This document shows positions 27,614 through 36,694 of a stretch of DNA of 64,000 nt, in pieces. A program made the position numbers and the translations under genes. This DNA is from Streptomyces vinaceus (GTDB lineage: Bacteria; Actinomycetota; Actinomycetes; Streptomycetales; Streptomycetaceae), in contig NZ_CP023692.1 of NCBI RefSeq assembly GCF_008704935.1, positions 2,861,001 through 2,925,000 of the forward strand, in the 5' to 3' direction. A model generated the notes under the pieces. The model saw only the letters and a list, made by a program, of their open reading frames with translations. It searched no databases and was not told the DNA's origin. Within the stretch, counting starts at the first letter, position 1. Each line of letters opens with the position of its first letter.

Positions 27614-27690
27614 GACCGAATCGGGGGGTGGAAAAATTCCGGGGCTGCCCCTGGGAACCTTCAGTTCTGCCCTCCCGAAAGGAACGATCA

Positions 27691-28119
27691 ATGAGCGCGG
27701 TGCGCGAGGGGCTGCCCGAGGGCCGGTACGGCCGGTCGGCGGACGAGCGTGCGGACCGCAAGCTCAAGATCGTCGGCTCGGTGCTGGGCGTCGGGCTGCT
27801 GGGCCTGGTCGGGTGGATCGGCTGGGACTACGTCGCGGGCCAGAGCGTCAGCGCCGAGGTGATCAAGTTCCAGGTGGTCTCGGACACCGAGGTGAAGGTG
27901 CACCTGGAGGTGCGCAAGGACGCCGGGGTCACCGGGGTGTGCACCCTGAGCTCCCAGAACGAGGAGCACGCCGAGGTGGGCCGCGCGGACTTCACCTTCG
28001 GGGCGAAGGACACGCGCGTGGACGAGATGCTCTCGCTGAAGACCACGGGCCGGGCGACGATGATCGAGCTGGTGGGCTGCCAGGCCGCGGACAAGGGCAC
28101 CACGCCGACGGCAGGCTGA
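27691..28119 (+). CDS. DUF4307 membrane protein
   Basis: 142 residues from ATG 27691, chosen by AAAGGAAC upstream; the longer frame from 27628 has no support. Residues YGRSADERADRKLK precede a transmembrane helix (about 28-48), and an external domain of about 90 residues follows with two cysteines (GVCTLSS and VGCQAAD). This is the DUF4307 layout, found beside mca in many actinobacteria. Function unknown; location suggests an envelope role. Followed by greA on the same strand 136 bp away. Confidence 0.82.
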   Translation: MSAVREGLPEGRYGRSADERADRKLKIVGSVLGVGLLGLVGWIGWDYVAGQSVSAEVIKFQVVSDTEVKVHLEVRKDAGVTGVCTLSSQNEEHAEVGRADFTFGAKDTRVDEMLSLKTTGRATMIELVGCQAADKGTTPTAG

Positions 28120-28255
28120 CCTCTTTCCTGCTCACGGGCCCGATGACACACTTCATACACATGGTGTCCTCCCCCTTTTCTTCCCGAATTGTTAGGCTCG
28201 TGGTTTCGCCCGCCGCTGGCGGACAAGTAGTCCCCTGTACCGACGAGGAGCACCC

Positions 28256-28753
28256 GTGACCCAGACGAGCGAGAGCGTCACCTGGCTGACCCAGGCGGCG
28301 TACGACCAGCTGAAGGCCGAGCTGGACTACCTCTCTGGTCCCGCACGCACGGAGATCGCCACCAAGATCGCAGCCGCCCGCGAGGAGGGCGACCTGCGCG
28401 AGAACGGCGGTTACCACGCGGCCAAGGAGGAGCAGGGCAAGCAGGAGCTCCGCGTCCGCCAGCTGACGCAGCTCCTGGAGAACGCCAAGGTCGGCACCGC
28501 GCCCGCCTCCGACGGCGAGGTCGCGCCCGGCACGGTCGTCACCATCGCCTTCGACGGCGACGAGGACGACACCATGTCCTTCCTGCTCGCCTCGCGCGAG
28601 TACGCGTCCTCGGACTTCGAGACCTACTCCCCGCAGTCCCCGCTGGGCACGGGCGTGATGGGCAAGAAGATCGGCGAGAACGCCGAGTACGAGCTGCCGA
28701 ACGGCAAGAAGGCCACGGTCAAGATCCTGGACGTCAAGCCCTTCCAGGGCTGA
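28256..28753 (+). CDS. greA: Transcription elongation factor GreA
   Basis: 165 residues. An N-terminal coiled coil has the active-tip acidic pair in AAAREEGDLRENGGYHAAKEEQ, followed by a C-terminal FKBP-like domain ending ATVKILDVKPFQG. GreA reaches into RNA polymerase and triggers cleavage of backtracked transcripts. GTG 28256 follows GACGAGGAGCACCC, a strong ribosome site. Monocistronic, ending at a strong hairpin. Confidence 0.95.
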   Translation: MTQTSESVTWLTQAAYDQLKAELDYLSGPARTEIATKIAAAREEGDLRENGGYHAAKEEQGKQELRVRQLTQLLENAKVGTAPASDGEVAPGTVVTIAFDGDEDDTMSFLLASREYASSDFETYSPQSPLGTGVMGKKIGENAEYELPNGKKATVKILDVKPFQG

Positions 28754-28773
28754 TCACCCCACCCGTACGAGGA

Positions 28774-28801
28774 AGCCCCCGCCGGATCTCCGGCGGGGGC
28801 T
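28774..28801. terminator. Bidirectional terminator after greA
   Basis: AGCCCCCGCCGGA and its exact complement TCCGGCGGGGGCT are separated by two bases. It sits between convergent greA and the ABC permease gene and probably serves both. Confidence 0.8.
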
Positions 28802-28833
28802 CTCCCGTGTCCGGGGACCCCGGCGCGGCCGGC

Positions 28834-29691
28834 CTACGCGCTCGCCGAGCGGTACTTGCGGACCGACAGGGTCCGGAAGACCACGATGATCAGCACCGAC
28901 CACAGGACCGAGGCCGTGACCGGGTGCTGCATCGGCCAGGCCGCGGGCGCCTCGTACCCCGGCGGGAAGTTGCCGAACAGCAGCCGGGCCGCCTGCACCG
29001 TGGCGCTGAACGGGTTCCACTCGGCGATGGTCCGCAGGAAGGGCGGCATGTTCTCGGCGGGGACGAAGGCGTTCGAGATGAACGTCAGCGGGAAGAGCCA
29101 GATCAGCCCGCCCGAGGTGGCCGCCTCCGGGGTGCGCACCGACAGGCCGATCAGCGCGCCGATCCAGGAGAACGCGTACCCGAGCAGGAGCAGCAGCGCG
29201 AAGCCCGCCAGCACCTCGCCGGGGCTCGTGTGGGTGCGCCAGCCGACGAGCAGGGCGACGACGGCCAGGACCACCAGGGTGAGGGTGGTCTGGACGAGGT
29301 CGGCCAGCGTGCGGCCGGTCAGGACCGCGCCGCGGGCCATGGGCAGCGAGCGGAAGCGGTCGATCAGCCCCTTGTGCATGTCGTCGGCGATGCCCGCGCC
29401 CGCGCCGGCCGTGGCGAAGGTGACGGTCTGGGCGAAGATGCCGGCCATCAGGAACTCGCGGTAGGCGGCGGGCGAGGTGCTGCCGCCGACGCTGATCGAG
29501 CCGCCGAAGACGTAGCTGAAGAGCACGACGAACATGACCGGCTGGATGACCCCGAAGATGATCATCTCGGGGATCCGGGACATCCGGATCAGGTTCCGCT
29601 TGGCGATGACCAGGGAGTCGCTGACGCCCTGGACGATGCCGCCCCGGGGGCGGGGCGCCGCGAGCTCGGGGGTCGGGGAGGTGGTGCTCAT
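28834..29691 (-). CDS. ABC-2 type exporter permease (DrrB-like)
   Basis: 285 residues from ATG 29691, overlapping the upstream ATPase stop as ATGA. Six membrane helices have the ABC-2 layout. The family motif DMHKGLIDRFRSLPMARGAVLTGRTLADL lies between helices two and three, and FISNAFVPAENMPPFLRTIAEWNPFS near the end is typical of daunorubicin-resistance DrrB proteins. With the ATPase it forms an exporter for a hydrophobic substrate, which cannot be named from sequence. Confidence 0.9.
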   Translation of the reverse strand: MSTTSPTPELAAPRPRGGIVQGVSDSLVIAKRNLIRMSRIPEMIIFGVIQPVMFVVLFSYVFGGSISVGGSTSPAAYREFLMAGIFAQTVTFATAGAGAGIADDMHKGLIDRFRSLPMARGAVLTGRTLADLVQTTLTLVVLAVVALLVGWRTHTSPGEVLAGFALLLLLGYAFSWIGALIGLSVRTPEAATSGGLIWLFPLTFISNAFVPAENMPPFLRTIAEWNPFSATVQAARLLFGNFPPGYEAPAAWPMQHPVTASVLWSVLIIVVFRTLSVRKYRSASA

Positions 29692-30653
29692 TTCTGCGCC
29701 TCCTCGTCGTTCAGGGCCGCCGTGTGCCCGGTGAGGGAGATGAACACGTCGTCGAGGGTCGGGCGGCGCAGGGCGATGTCGTCGATCTCGATGCCGCGGG
29801 AGTCCAGCTCGCGGATGACCTCGGCGAGCAGCTTGGCTCCGCCGCTGACCGGGACGGTCAGCTTGCGGGTGTGGTCCTCGACGGTGGTCTCGCCCTTGCC
29901 GAAGCCGGCGAGCACGGCGCGGGCTGCGGCGATGTGCTCGCGCTCGTGGACCACGACCTCGACGCGCTCGCCGCCGGTCCGGGCCTTGAGCTGGTCGGAG
30001 GTGCCGCGGGCGATGACCTTGCCCTGGTCGACCACGCAGATGTCGTGCGCGAGGTGGTCGGCCTCCTCCAGGTACTGGGTGGTGAGCAGCAGGGTGGTGC
30101 CGCCGGCCACGAGCTCCTGGATGACGTCCCAGAGCTGCTGGCGGTTGCGCGGGTCGAGGCCGGTGGTCGGCTCGTCCATGAACATCACGGGCGGGCGGAC
30201 GACGAGTGCGGCCGCCAGGTCCAGGCGCCGGCGCATGCCGCCGGAGTACGTCTTCGCGGTGCGGTCGGCGGCGTCGGCGAGGTGGAAGCGCTCCAGCAGC
30301 TCGCCGGCCCGGGCCTTCGCCGCCCTGCCCGTCATCTGGTAGAGCCGGCCGACCATCTGGAGGTTCTCGCGGCCGGTCAGGTACTCGTCGACGGCCGCGA
30401 ACTGGCCGGAGAGGCCGATGGAGCGGCGGACTTCGTTGGGGTGCTTGAGGACGTCGATGCCGGCGACCACCGCCCTGCCGCTGTCCGGCCGGAGCAGGGT
30501 GGTCAGGACGCGCACCGCCGTGGTCTTGCCCGCGCCGTTGGGGCCGAGCAGGCCCAGCACGGTGCCTTCGGGGACATCGAGGTCCACGCCGTCCAAGGCC
30601 CGTACCTCGCCGAAGGTCTTCACCAGACCTTCGGCGTAAATGGCGCCTGGCAT
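29688..30653 (-). CDS. ABC exporter ATP-binding protein (DrrA-like)
   Basis: 321 residues. Walker A GPNGAGKTT (about 37-45), the DrrA-type switch region FAAVDEYLTGRENL, signature YSGGMRRRLDLA, Walker B VMFMDEPTTGLD and H-loop region LLLTTQYLEEAD are all present. The C-terminal 90 residues form the regulatory domain of this family, with RRPTLDDVFISLTG. ATG 30653 follows GGGGGAATCCCT. First gene of a two-gene operon with the permease. Confidence 0.93.
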   Translation of the reverse strand: MPGAIYAEGLVKTFGEVRALDGVDLDVPEGTVLGLLGPNGAGKTTAVRVLTTLLRPDSGRAVVAGIDVLKHPNEVRRSIGLSGQFAAVDEYLTGRENLQMVGRLYQMTGRAAKARAGELLERFHLADAADRTAKTYSGGMRRRLDLAAALVVRPPVMFMDEPTTGLDPRNRQQLWDVIQELVAGGTTLLLTTQYLEEADHLAHDICVVDQGKVIARGTSDQLKARTGGERVEVVVHEREHIAAARAVLAGFGKGETTVEDHTRKLTVPVSGGAKLLAEVIRELDSRGIEIDDIALRRPTLDDVFISLTGHTAALNDEEAQK

Positions 30654-30739
30654 AGGGATTCCCCCTGTGGGTATCGGGCCGGTGAACCGGTACTTTCCCA
30701 GGCAAATCTTAGGGGCGCCGGTCAAGTACCGCCCGGGTG

Positions 30740-31255
30740 TCAGCCCGCGCCGAGGTACGTGACGTTCACGGTGAGCAGGCTCTCGTTCGACTTCAGGTTC
30801 ACCGTGGTCGACTGCTTCGTGCTGCCGATCAGCAGCACCCAGTCCGTCTTCTCGTAGCTCTGCGGCGCCGTCTCCCGCCAGCCGAGGTGCTTGAGCTGCT
30901 CCCCCAGCCGCGGCAGGGCCCATTCCGCCTGCTGCGTGGTCGTGACCGCGGTCCAGTCGACGACGCTCGCGTTCTTCGTCGTGTTCGCGTCGCCCGAGCC
31001 CTTGCCCTTCTCGGGGTCCAGACCCGCCGCGCGCAGCGAGGACTTGACCTCCTCGTCGACGGTGTCGCGGCCGAGCGGCGCCCCGGTGGGCTTGGCGGAG
31101 GGCTTGGCGGAGGGTTTGGCCGACTGGCTCGCGGCCGGCTGCTGCGGCCCCGCCGCGCCGGATCCGCCGGAGGACGAGCAGCCCGCGAGGGCGAGGGCCG
31201 CCGAGGCCGCCAGAGCGATGACTGCCGCTGATTGCGGTCTGACGCGAATGTGCAC
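30740..31255 (-). CDS. Small lipoprotein
   Basis: 171 residues from GTG 31255, with GGGAG eight bases upstream. The signal peptide ends with lipobox LALAGCSSS (Cys about 28). A linker with KPSAKPSAKP repeats and a domain of about 110 residues with WALPRLGEQLKHLGWRE and LLTVNVTYLGAG follow. It is likely anchored to the outer face of the membrane. No known domain recognised. Confidence 0.75.
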   Translation of the reverse strand: MHIRVRPQSAAVIALAASAALALAGCSSSGGSGAAGPQQPAASQSAKPSAKPSAKPTGAPLGRDTVDEEVKSSLRAAGLDPEKGKGSGDANTTKNASVVDWTAVTTTQQAEWALPRLGEQLKHLGWRETAPQSYEKTDWVLLIGSTKQSTTVNLKSNESLLTVNVTYLGAG

Positions 31256-31347
31256 CGAGAGACTCCCACCCCATGTGAATGTGGCCGGGAGTCTCACACA
31301 AACGGCCGGATTCCGCACCCCTGTGTCACCACCGAAGGGGACAAGAC

Positions 31348-32583
31348 CTAGCTCATCACCGTGTATCCGGCACCGTGGAGGGAGCGCGCGACCTCGGCGC
31401 AGTGCTCCGGGCCCTTGGTCTCCAGGTGCAGCTCCACCTCCACCTCCGTGAGCCCCAGCCGCGGATCGGTCCGTACGTGGCTCACGTCCAGCACGTTCGC
31501 GTCCACCGTCGACAGCACCGCCAGCAGCCCCGCCAGCGCCCCGGGCCGGTCCGCCACCCGCAACCGCAGCGACAGGTAGCGGCCCGCCGCCGCCATGCCG
31601 TGGCGCAGGATCCGCTGGAGCAGCAGGGGGTCGATGTTCCCGCCGGACAGGACGGCCACCACCGCGCCGCCTCCCCCGTACAGCTCGGGGCGGCTCAGCA
31701 GGGCGGCCACGGGGCTGCACCCTGCCGGTTCGACGACCAGCTTGGCGCGCTCCAGGCAGAGCAGCAGGGCGCTGGAGAGGGCGTCCTCGGAGACCGTGCG
31801 GACGCCGTCGAGGAGCTCGCCGATGATGTGGAACGGGATGTCGCCGGGACGGCCGACCTTGATGCCGTCGGCCATCGTGACCGGGTTGTCGACCGAGACC
31901 GGGTGCCCGACGCGCAGCGAGGGCGGGTAGGCGGCCGCACCCTCCGCCTGGACGCCGATGACCTTCACGTCGGGGCGCAGGGCCTTCACCGCGACCGCGA
32001 TGCCCGCCGCGAGGCCGCCGCCCCCGATGCCGACGAGGATCGTCCGCACCTCGGGGCACTGCTCCAGGATCTCCAGGCCGACCGTGCCCTGGCCCGCGAT
32101 GACGTCGCGGTGGTCGAAGGGGTGGATGAACACCGCCCCGGTGCGGTCCGCGTACTCCTGGGCCGCCGCCAGGGTCTCGTCGACGACGTGCCCGTGCATC
32201 CGCACCTCGGCCCCGTACTCCTGCGTCGCCGCCACCTTCGGCAACGGCGCCCCGACCGGCATGAACACCGTCGAGCGGACGCCGAGCAGGGAGGAGGCGA
32301 GGGCCACGCCCTGCGCGTGGTTGCCGGCGCTGGCCGCGACCACGCCGGCGGCCCGCTGCTCGGGGCGCAGGCCGGCGATGCGCACGTACGCCCCGCGCAG
32401 CTTGAAGGAGCCGGTCCGCTGGAGGTTCTCGCACTTGAAGTGGACCGGGGAGCCGGTGAGGGCGCTCAGGTGCCGGCTGTTCTCCATCGGCGTGACCCGG
32501 GCGACGCCGGAGAGCATCTTCTGGGCCCCCCGGACGTCGTCGAGGATGACCTGCGGAACGGGCACGGGCACGCGGTAGTTCAT
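31348..32583 (-). CDS. ilvA: Threonine ammonia-lyase with C-terminal ACT-like domain
   Basis: 411 residues from ATG 32583. PLP fold II enzyme: CENLQRTGSFKLRGAY (Lys about 61 binds PLP), SAGNHAQGVA, the glycine loop GIGGGGLAAG and VAVLSGGNIDP. Residues about 335-411 form an ACT-like domain (RLRVADRPGALAGLLAVLSTVDANV) that suggests control by an amino acid. It converts threonine to 2-oxobutanoate, feeding isoleucine synthesis or propionyl-CoA, the substrate of the carboxylase encoded later in the window. Biosynthetic versus catabolic use is not settled. Confidence 0.92.
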   Translation of the reverse strand: MNYRVPVPVPQVILDDVRGAQKMLSGVARVTPMENSRHLSALTGSPVHFKCENLQRTGSFKLRGAYVRIAGLRPEQRAAGVVAASAGNHAQGVALASSLLGVRSTVFMPVGAPLPKVAATQEYGAEVRMHGHVVDETLAAAQEYADRTGAVFIHPFDHRDVIAGQGTVGLEILEQCPEVRTILVGIGGGGLAAGIAVAVKALRPDVKVIGVQAEGAAAYPPSLRVGHPVSVDNPVTMADGIKVGRPGDIPFHIIGELLDGVRTVSEDALSSALLLCLERAKLVVEPAGCSPVAALLSRPELYGGGGAVVAVLSGGNIDPLLLQRILRHGMAAAGRYLSLRLRVADRPGALAGLLAVLSTVDANVLDVSHVRTDPRLGLTEVEVELHLETKGPEHCAEVARSLHGAGYTVMS

Positions 32584-32759
32584 GCGGCCAGTCTCGCAGC
32601 CCCCACCGGTCACGGCACCGGGCACGGCTCGGGCAGGGATCAGGGCAGGGATCCGGGGCCCGCACAGCGGCTACAGCGGCTACAGGGGCCCACAGGGGGC
32701 GAAATCACGCCATCCGGGACGGGCCCGCCGCCCGGGTCCGGACCGCCCGTATCAGTTCT

Positions 32760-32774
32760 CGTACGAGGCGTACG
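32760..32774. promoter_or_regulatory. CGTACG-AGG-CGTACG repeat upstream of the MarR gene
   Basis: Two self-complementary hexamers separated by 3 bp give a symmetric 15-bp site, the size favoured by MarR dimers. It is centred about 75 bp upstream of the MarR start. CGTACG is common in high-GC DNA, so chance is possible. Confidence 0.3.
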
Positions 32775-32841
32775 GGCCGCCCCACGGCCGCGTACTCTGT
32801 CCCCCAACCTTGTCGGCCCCACGCGAAGAGAGCTCACGGCC

Positions 32842-33363
32842 ATGCCCTCCAACCCGGCCAATTCCGACCTGCCCACGGCGGCCGAGGCGTCCGCCGAAGC
32901 CGGGCTCCTCGACGCGCTCCAGCACCAGGTGGCCGTCTTCGCCCGGCGCGCGGAGCAGACCCGCCTGGGCGGGGTCGGCCAGGCCCGCAACTCGATGGAC
33001 CGCGCCGCGTACCTGCTGCTGAACCGGCTGGACCTGGAAGGCCCGATGGGCGTCAAGGCGCTCGCCGGCGGCATGGGGATCGACTCCTCCACCGTCACCC
33101 GCCAGGTCGCGCCGCTCGTCGACAGCGGCCTGGTCAAGCGCACTTCGCACCCCGAGGACGGGCGGGCCGTGGTCCTCGCGCTCTCCCAGCGGGGGCTCGC
33201 CCGGCTGGAGGAGGTCCGCTCCTCGCGCCGCGAGCTGATGGCGCGGGTGACCGAGGACTGGTCCGAGGAGGAGCGCGAGTCGTTCACCGGGCTGCTGACC
33301 CGGTTCAACGGCTCGCTGTCGGAGCTGATGGGCGCGGCTTCCGAGGCGGGCCCCGCCTCCTGA
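32842..33363 (+). CDS. MarR-family transcription regulator
   Basis: 173 residues from ATG 32842. A winged helix of MarR type occupies about residues 25-150: RAAYLLLNRLDLEGPMGVKALAGGMGIDSSTVTRQVAPLVDSGLVKRTSHPEDGRA is its recognition helix and wing. It is divergent from ilvA across 258 bp. That region has CGTACG-AGG-CGTACG at 32760-32774, 68 bp before the start, a plausible self-control site, and short direct repeats nearer ilvA. Effector unknown. Confidence 0.88.
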   Translation: MPSNPANSDLPTAAEASAEAGLLDALQHQVAVFARRAEQTRLGGVGQARNSMDRAAYLLLNRLDLEGPMGVKALAGGMGIDSSTVTRQVAPLVDSGLVKRTSHPEDGRAVVLALSQRGLARLEEVRSSRRELMARVTEDWSEEERESFTGLLTRFNGSLSELMGAASEAGPAS

Positions 33364-33435
33364 GGTCCGGGGCGCTCCGCCGGCCCGATCCGGAGTCCGT
33401 CCGACCTCTTGGCCGGGCGGCCCGCTGCCCGCACT

Positions 33436-33873
33436 ATGTGGCCTGTGGACGACCACGGGCCGGGCACCTACGCGGAGTTCGAGGCCTTCGTCGCGGGTGC
33501 GGCGGGGCGGCTCCTGCATGTCGCCGTCCTGCTGACCGCCGAGCCCGAGGCCGAGCCCGCCGCCGCCCGCCGGCTGCTCGCCGGCGCGCTGGCCCGTACG
33601 TACGCGCAGTGGCGCCGGGTCCGCCGCGACGACCCGTACGACCGCACCCGCCAGGAGCTGTGCGCCGCCTTCGCCCGCACCGGCTGGCGCCACCACGGCG
33701 GTACGGGGCTCCTCGCGCCCCTCGGCCCGCTGGAGCGGCTCGTCCTGGTGCTGCGCGTGTACGAGGGCGTCGCCGAGGAGGTCACGGCCGCCCAGCTGGG
33801 GCTGCCGGTCGAGCGGGTGCGGGCGCTGTGCACCCGGGCCGTGGCGCAGGTGCGCTCCCGGGAGGCGGCGTGA
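33436..33873 (+). CDS. Degenerate sigma-70 (SigE-like) family protein
   Basis: 145 residues from ATG 33436; GTG 33445 is about as likely. The N-terminal part (FEAFVAGAAGRLLHVAVLLTAEPEAEPAAARRLLAGALARTYAQWRRV) keeps the helix spacing of sigma region 2 but not its DNA-melting signature. The C-terminal part (LGPLERLVLVLRVYEGVAEEVTAAQLGLPVERVRALCTRA) looks like region 4 with its helix-turn-helix. It may be an inactive or specialised ECF-type factor. It overlaps the next gene as GTGA. Confidence 0.6.
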   Translation: MWPVDDHGPGTYAEFEAFVAGAAGRLLHVAVLLTAEPEAEPAAARRLLAGALARTYAQWRRVRRDDPYDRTRQELCAAFARTGWRHHGGTGLLAPLGPLERLVLVLRVYEGVAEEVTAAQLGLPVERVRALCTRAVAQVRSREAA

Positions 33874-34121
33874 GCGCCGCCGACCGCAAGGAGGAGCAGG
33901 TCAGGCGGCTGCTGGAGGGTCCGCGCCCGGTGGTCCCGGCCGGGCTCGCGGCGAGCGCCGCGGCCCGTGGGGACCGGCTGCTGCGCCGGCGGCGGGCACT
34001 GCGGCGGGCCGGCTGGACGCTGCTGGCCGCCGCGGCGGTGGCCTTCGCGGTGTGGGCCTCGCTGACCCGGCCGTGGGAGGTGCCGCCGAGCGGTGTGTCC
34101 CCGCCCCTGGAGGGCTGGTAG
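33870..34121 (+). CDS. Small membrane protein, possible anti-sigma-like partner
   Basis: 83 residues from GTG 33870, with GGGAGG upstream inside the preceding gene and a four-base GTGA overlap. A basic, helical cytoplasmic head (DRKEEQVRRLLEGP) and arginine cluster lead to one transmembrane helix (about 47-65, AGWTLLAAAAVAFAVWASL), with a short proline-rich external tail. The coupling to a sigma-like gene and the topology resemble anti-sigma factors, but no zinc motif is present. Function is inferred. Confidence 0.6.
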   Translation: MSAADRKEEQVRRLLEGPRPVVPAGLAASAAARGDRLLRRRRALRRAGWTLLAAAAVAFAVWASLTRPWEVPPSGVSPPLEGW

Positions 34122-34154
34122 CCACCGCCCGGCGGCTCTCGTCGTACGGGTCGG

Positions 34155-35312
34155 CTAGCCGAGGGCCCGGGTCAGGTCCGCGATCAGGTCGTCGGCGTTC
34201 TCGATGCCCACCGAGACGCGGATCAGGTCCGCCGGGACCTCCAGGGCCGAGCCGGCCACCGAGGCGTGGGTCATGCGGCCCGGGTGCTCGATGAGGGACT
34301 CGACGCCGCCGAGGGATTCGGCCAGGGTGAAGACCTTGGTGCGGCCGCAGACCGCGACGGCCTCCTCCTCGCCGCCGGCGACCTGGAAGGAGATCATTCC
34401 GCCGAAGTTGCGCATCTGCTTGGCGGCGATCTCGTGGCCCGGGTGCTCGGGCAGGCCCGGGTAGAGGACCTTGGTGACCTTCGGGTGGCGCCTCAGCACC
34501 TCCACGATCTTCTCGGCGTTCTCCGCGTGCCGGTCCATGCGGACGGCCAGCGTCTTGATGCCGCGCAGCACGACCCAGGAGTCGAAGGGCCCGGCCACGG
34601 CGCCCATCGCGTTCTGGTGGTAGGCCAGCTCCTCGCCCAGTGCCGCGTCGGCGGCCACCAGCGCGCCGCCGACCACGTCGGAGTGGCCGCCCATGTACTT
34701 GGTCAGCGAGTGCACGACCACGTCCGCGCCGAGCGCGAGGGGCTGCTGGAGGTAGGGCGAGGCGAAGGTGTTGTCCACGACCAGCTTGGCGCCGGCCGAC
34801 CGCGCGATGTCGGCGACGACGGCGATGTCGGTGATGCCGAGCAGCGGGTTGGACGGGGTCTCGACCCAGATGACCTTGGTCTTCGGGGTGAGGGCGGCCC
34901 GTACGGACGCCGCGTCGGAGGTGTCGGCCACCGACCACTCCACGCCCCAGCGGGAGACGACCTTCGCGAACAGGCGGAAGGTGCCGCCGTAGGCGTCGTT
35001 CGGGATGACCACGTGGTCGCCCGGGGAGAGCAGCGTACGCAGCAGGCAGTCCTCGGCGGCGAGCCCGGACGCGAAGGCGAGGCCGCGGGCGCCGCCTTCC
35101 AGCGCCGCGAGGTTCTCCTCCAGGGCGGTGCGGGTCGGGTTGCCGCTGCGGCTGTACTCGTAGCCGCCGCGCAGTCCACCGACGCCGTCCTGCTTGTACG
35201 TGGACACCTGGTAGATCGGGGGCACGACCGCGCCGGTCAGCGGGTCCGCGGTGTTGCCCGCGTGGATCGCGCGGGTCTCGAAGCTCTGGTGCTCGTGGCT
35301 GTGGTCGCTCAT
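34155..35312 (-). CDS. metB: Cystathionine gamma-synthase (MetB-type Cys/Met PLP enzyme)
   Basis: 385 residues. Fold-type I Cys/Met metabolism enzyme: TRAIHAGN, PIYQVSTYKQD, YEYSRSGNPTRTALE, WVETPSNPLL, and SLTKYMGGHSD with PLP lysine near 205. The N-terminal segment and overall length fit cystathionine gamma-synthase or gamma-lyase; actinobacterial members can have both activities. ATG 35312. Convergent with the sigma-like pair. Confidence 0.9.
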   Translation of the reverse strand: MSDHSHEHQSFETRAIHAGNTADPLTGAVVPPIYQVSTYKQDGVGGLRGGYEYSRSGNPTRTALEENLAALEGGARGLAFASGLAAEDCLLRTLLSPGDHVVIPNDAYGGTFRLFAKVVSRWGVEWSVADTSDAASVRAALTPKTKVIWVETPSNPLLGITDIAVVADIARSAGAKLVVDNTFASPYLQQPLALGADVVVHSLTKYMGGHSDVVGGALVAADAALGEELAYHQNAMGAVAGPFDSWVVLRGIKTLAVRMDRHAENAEKIVEVLRRHPKVTKVLYPGLPEHPGHEIAAKQMRNFGGMISFQVAGGEEEAVAVCGRTKVFTLAESLGGVESLIEHPGRMTHASVAGSALEVPADLIRVSVGIENADDLIADLTRALG

Positions 35313-35394
35313 GGGCAGAGCTTATGGGAGGCCGGGCCGGAGGGCGGGGTGGGGCATTGGCCTTCGCGCGGGTGCGTCTGGTTCGCTTGGGTGC

Positions 35395-36501
35395 ATGGAG
35401 ATTCTGTGGTTCCTGATCGCGCTCGGCCTGCTCGTGGCCGCCTTCAGCCCGTACATACGGCGCAGGCGGGGCGGCGGCCTGCGTCTGGTCGCGCCGGGCA
35501 GCCCCGACGCGGCCGACCCCGAGAACTACGGTTTCGCCCGCCAAGAGCACCTGGACATCCGGGTGCCGGGTCCCGACGAGGACCTGATGGACGCCCTGGA
35601 CACCGTGCAGCGCACCGGGCAGTGGCAGGCGGCGTCCCAGCTGCTGGCCGGCACCCCGAAGGAGGGCGAGCTGCGCTGGCAGCGGGTCCAGGCCTTCGGC
35701 GGGGCCGCGGCGCTGGAGCTGGTCGCCGAGCCGGGGGCCGGCGCGCGCTGGCTGAAGGCCTGGCGGCTGGAGGCGGAGAAGGACGCCGGCGGCGCGCAGG
35801 TGCACGCCGAGCTGCTGGTGCAGCAGGCGTGGCGGCATTCGGGCGGCGTGGGCTCGACCGACCACCGGATCATCCTGGAGGAGGCCCGGGAGGCCTGCCG
35901 CAAGGCGGCGCTGCTGGCGCCGGGCGACCCGGTCCCGTTCATCACGGAGCTGGCGGTGGCGCGGGCGCTGGGGTACTCGGAGGCGGAGTTCGACGCCCTG
36001 TGGGCGAAGGTCATCGACGTCGCGCCGACGCACATGGGCGCGCACCTGGCGGCGCTGCACTACTGGTGCGAGAAGTGGCACGGCTCGCGGGAGAAGGCGG
36101 ACGCCTTCGCGCACGCGGCCGCCGCCCGCGCCCCCAAGGGCTCGCTGCTGGCGGCGCTGCCGCTGTTCGCGGTGTACGAGCACGTGCCGGACGTGGTCCT
36201 GACGAACTACTGGCGCGGCGCGGTGGTGACCCGGGCCGTCGAGGGCGCGCTGTACGCGGTGCACACCGCCCGCCAGGACGACCCGATGCTGGCCCACGTA
36301 CGGCACATGCTGCTGTCGTTCCTGGTGCCCATGGAGCGCTGGGCGGAGGCGATGGAGCAGATCCGCCACGTCGACGGCTGCGTGGGCGCCCTCCCGTGGT
36401 CGGTCTCCGCGGACCCGGCGGCCCAGTACGCCGTCTTCCGCGCCCTGGCGGTGGCCGGCTACGAGGCCAACGGCGGCTCCCCGGCCACCCTCCCCCACTG
36501 A
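35395..36501 (+). CDS. Membrane-anchored protein of unknown function, paralogue of the one at 38290
   Basis: 368 residues from ATG 35395. A single N-terminal helix (2-18) with a basic anchor (RRRRGGG) places the rest in the cytoplasm. The body is helical and TPR-like. Its C-terminal half shares ALxYWCxKWxGSxExAxAFAHA, a LLPLxA-type stretch and DGxxGALPW with the protein encoded at 38290, so the two are paralogues on either side of an M48 protease gene. No catalytic motif is seen. Role unknown; proximity suggests action with the protease. Confidence 0.75.
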   Translation: MEILWFLIALGLLVAAFSPYIRRRRGGGLRLVAPGSPDAADPENYGFARQEHLDIRVPGPDEDLMDALDTVQRTGQWQAASQLLAGTPKEGELRWQRVQAFGGAAALELVAEPGAGARWLKAWRLEAEKDAGGAQVHAELLVQQAWRHSGGVGSTDHRIILEEAREACRKAALLAPGDPVPFITELAVARALGYSEAEFDALWAKVIDVAPTHMGAHLAALHYWCEKWHGSREKADAFAHAAAARAPKGSLLAALPLFAVYEHVPDVVLTNYWRGAVVTRAVEGALYAVHTARQDDPMLAHVRHMLLSFLVPMERWAEAMEQIRHVDGCVGALPWSVSADPAAQYAVFRALAVAGYEANGGSPATLPH

Positions 36502-36694
36502 CACCGCCGCGCCCGCGGGTGGCAGCCCTCCCCCCTGACTCCCACCCGCGGCAGCCCGGCACATAAGGTTGCTGTAAAGGCCCTAGGGGCCGTACGTGTG
36601 CCCAGAGCCGCAAGCCGCACCCGCTCTCTGTACCGCGCACCCGTACTCGTCACTCGCACCTGCACCGTTTCGTCCCGTGGGGGGATCTGTCCAT

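Noticed and set aside
28834..30653. Drug self-resistance exporter of an antibiotic cluster
   Set aside because: The DrrAB-like pair stands among housekeeping genes; no biosynthetic genes nearby, so no cluster is claimed.
34120..34139. Terminator between the sigma-like pair and metB
   Set aside because: AGCCACCG/CGGCGGCT pairing is short with a mismatch; too weak to list.
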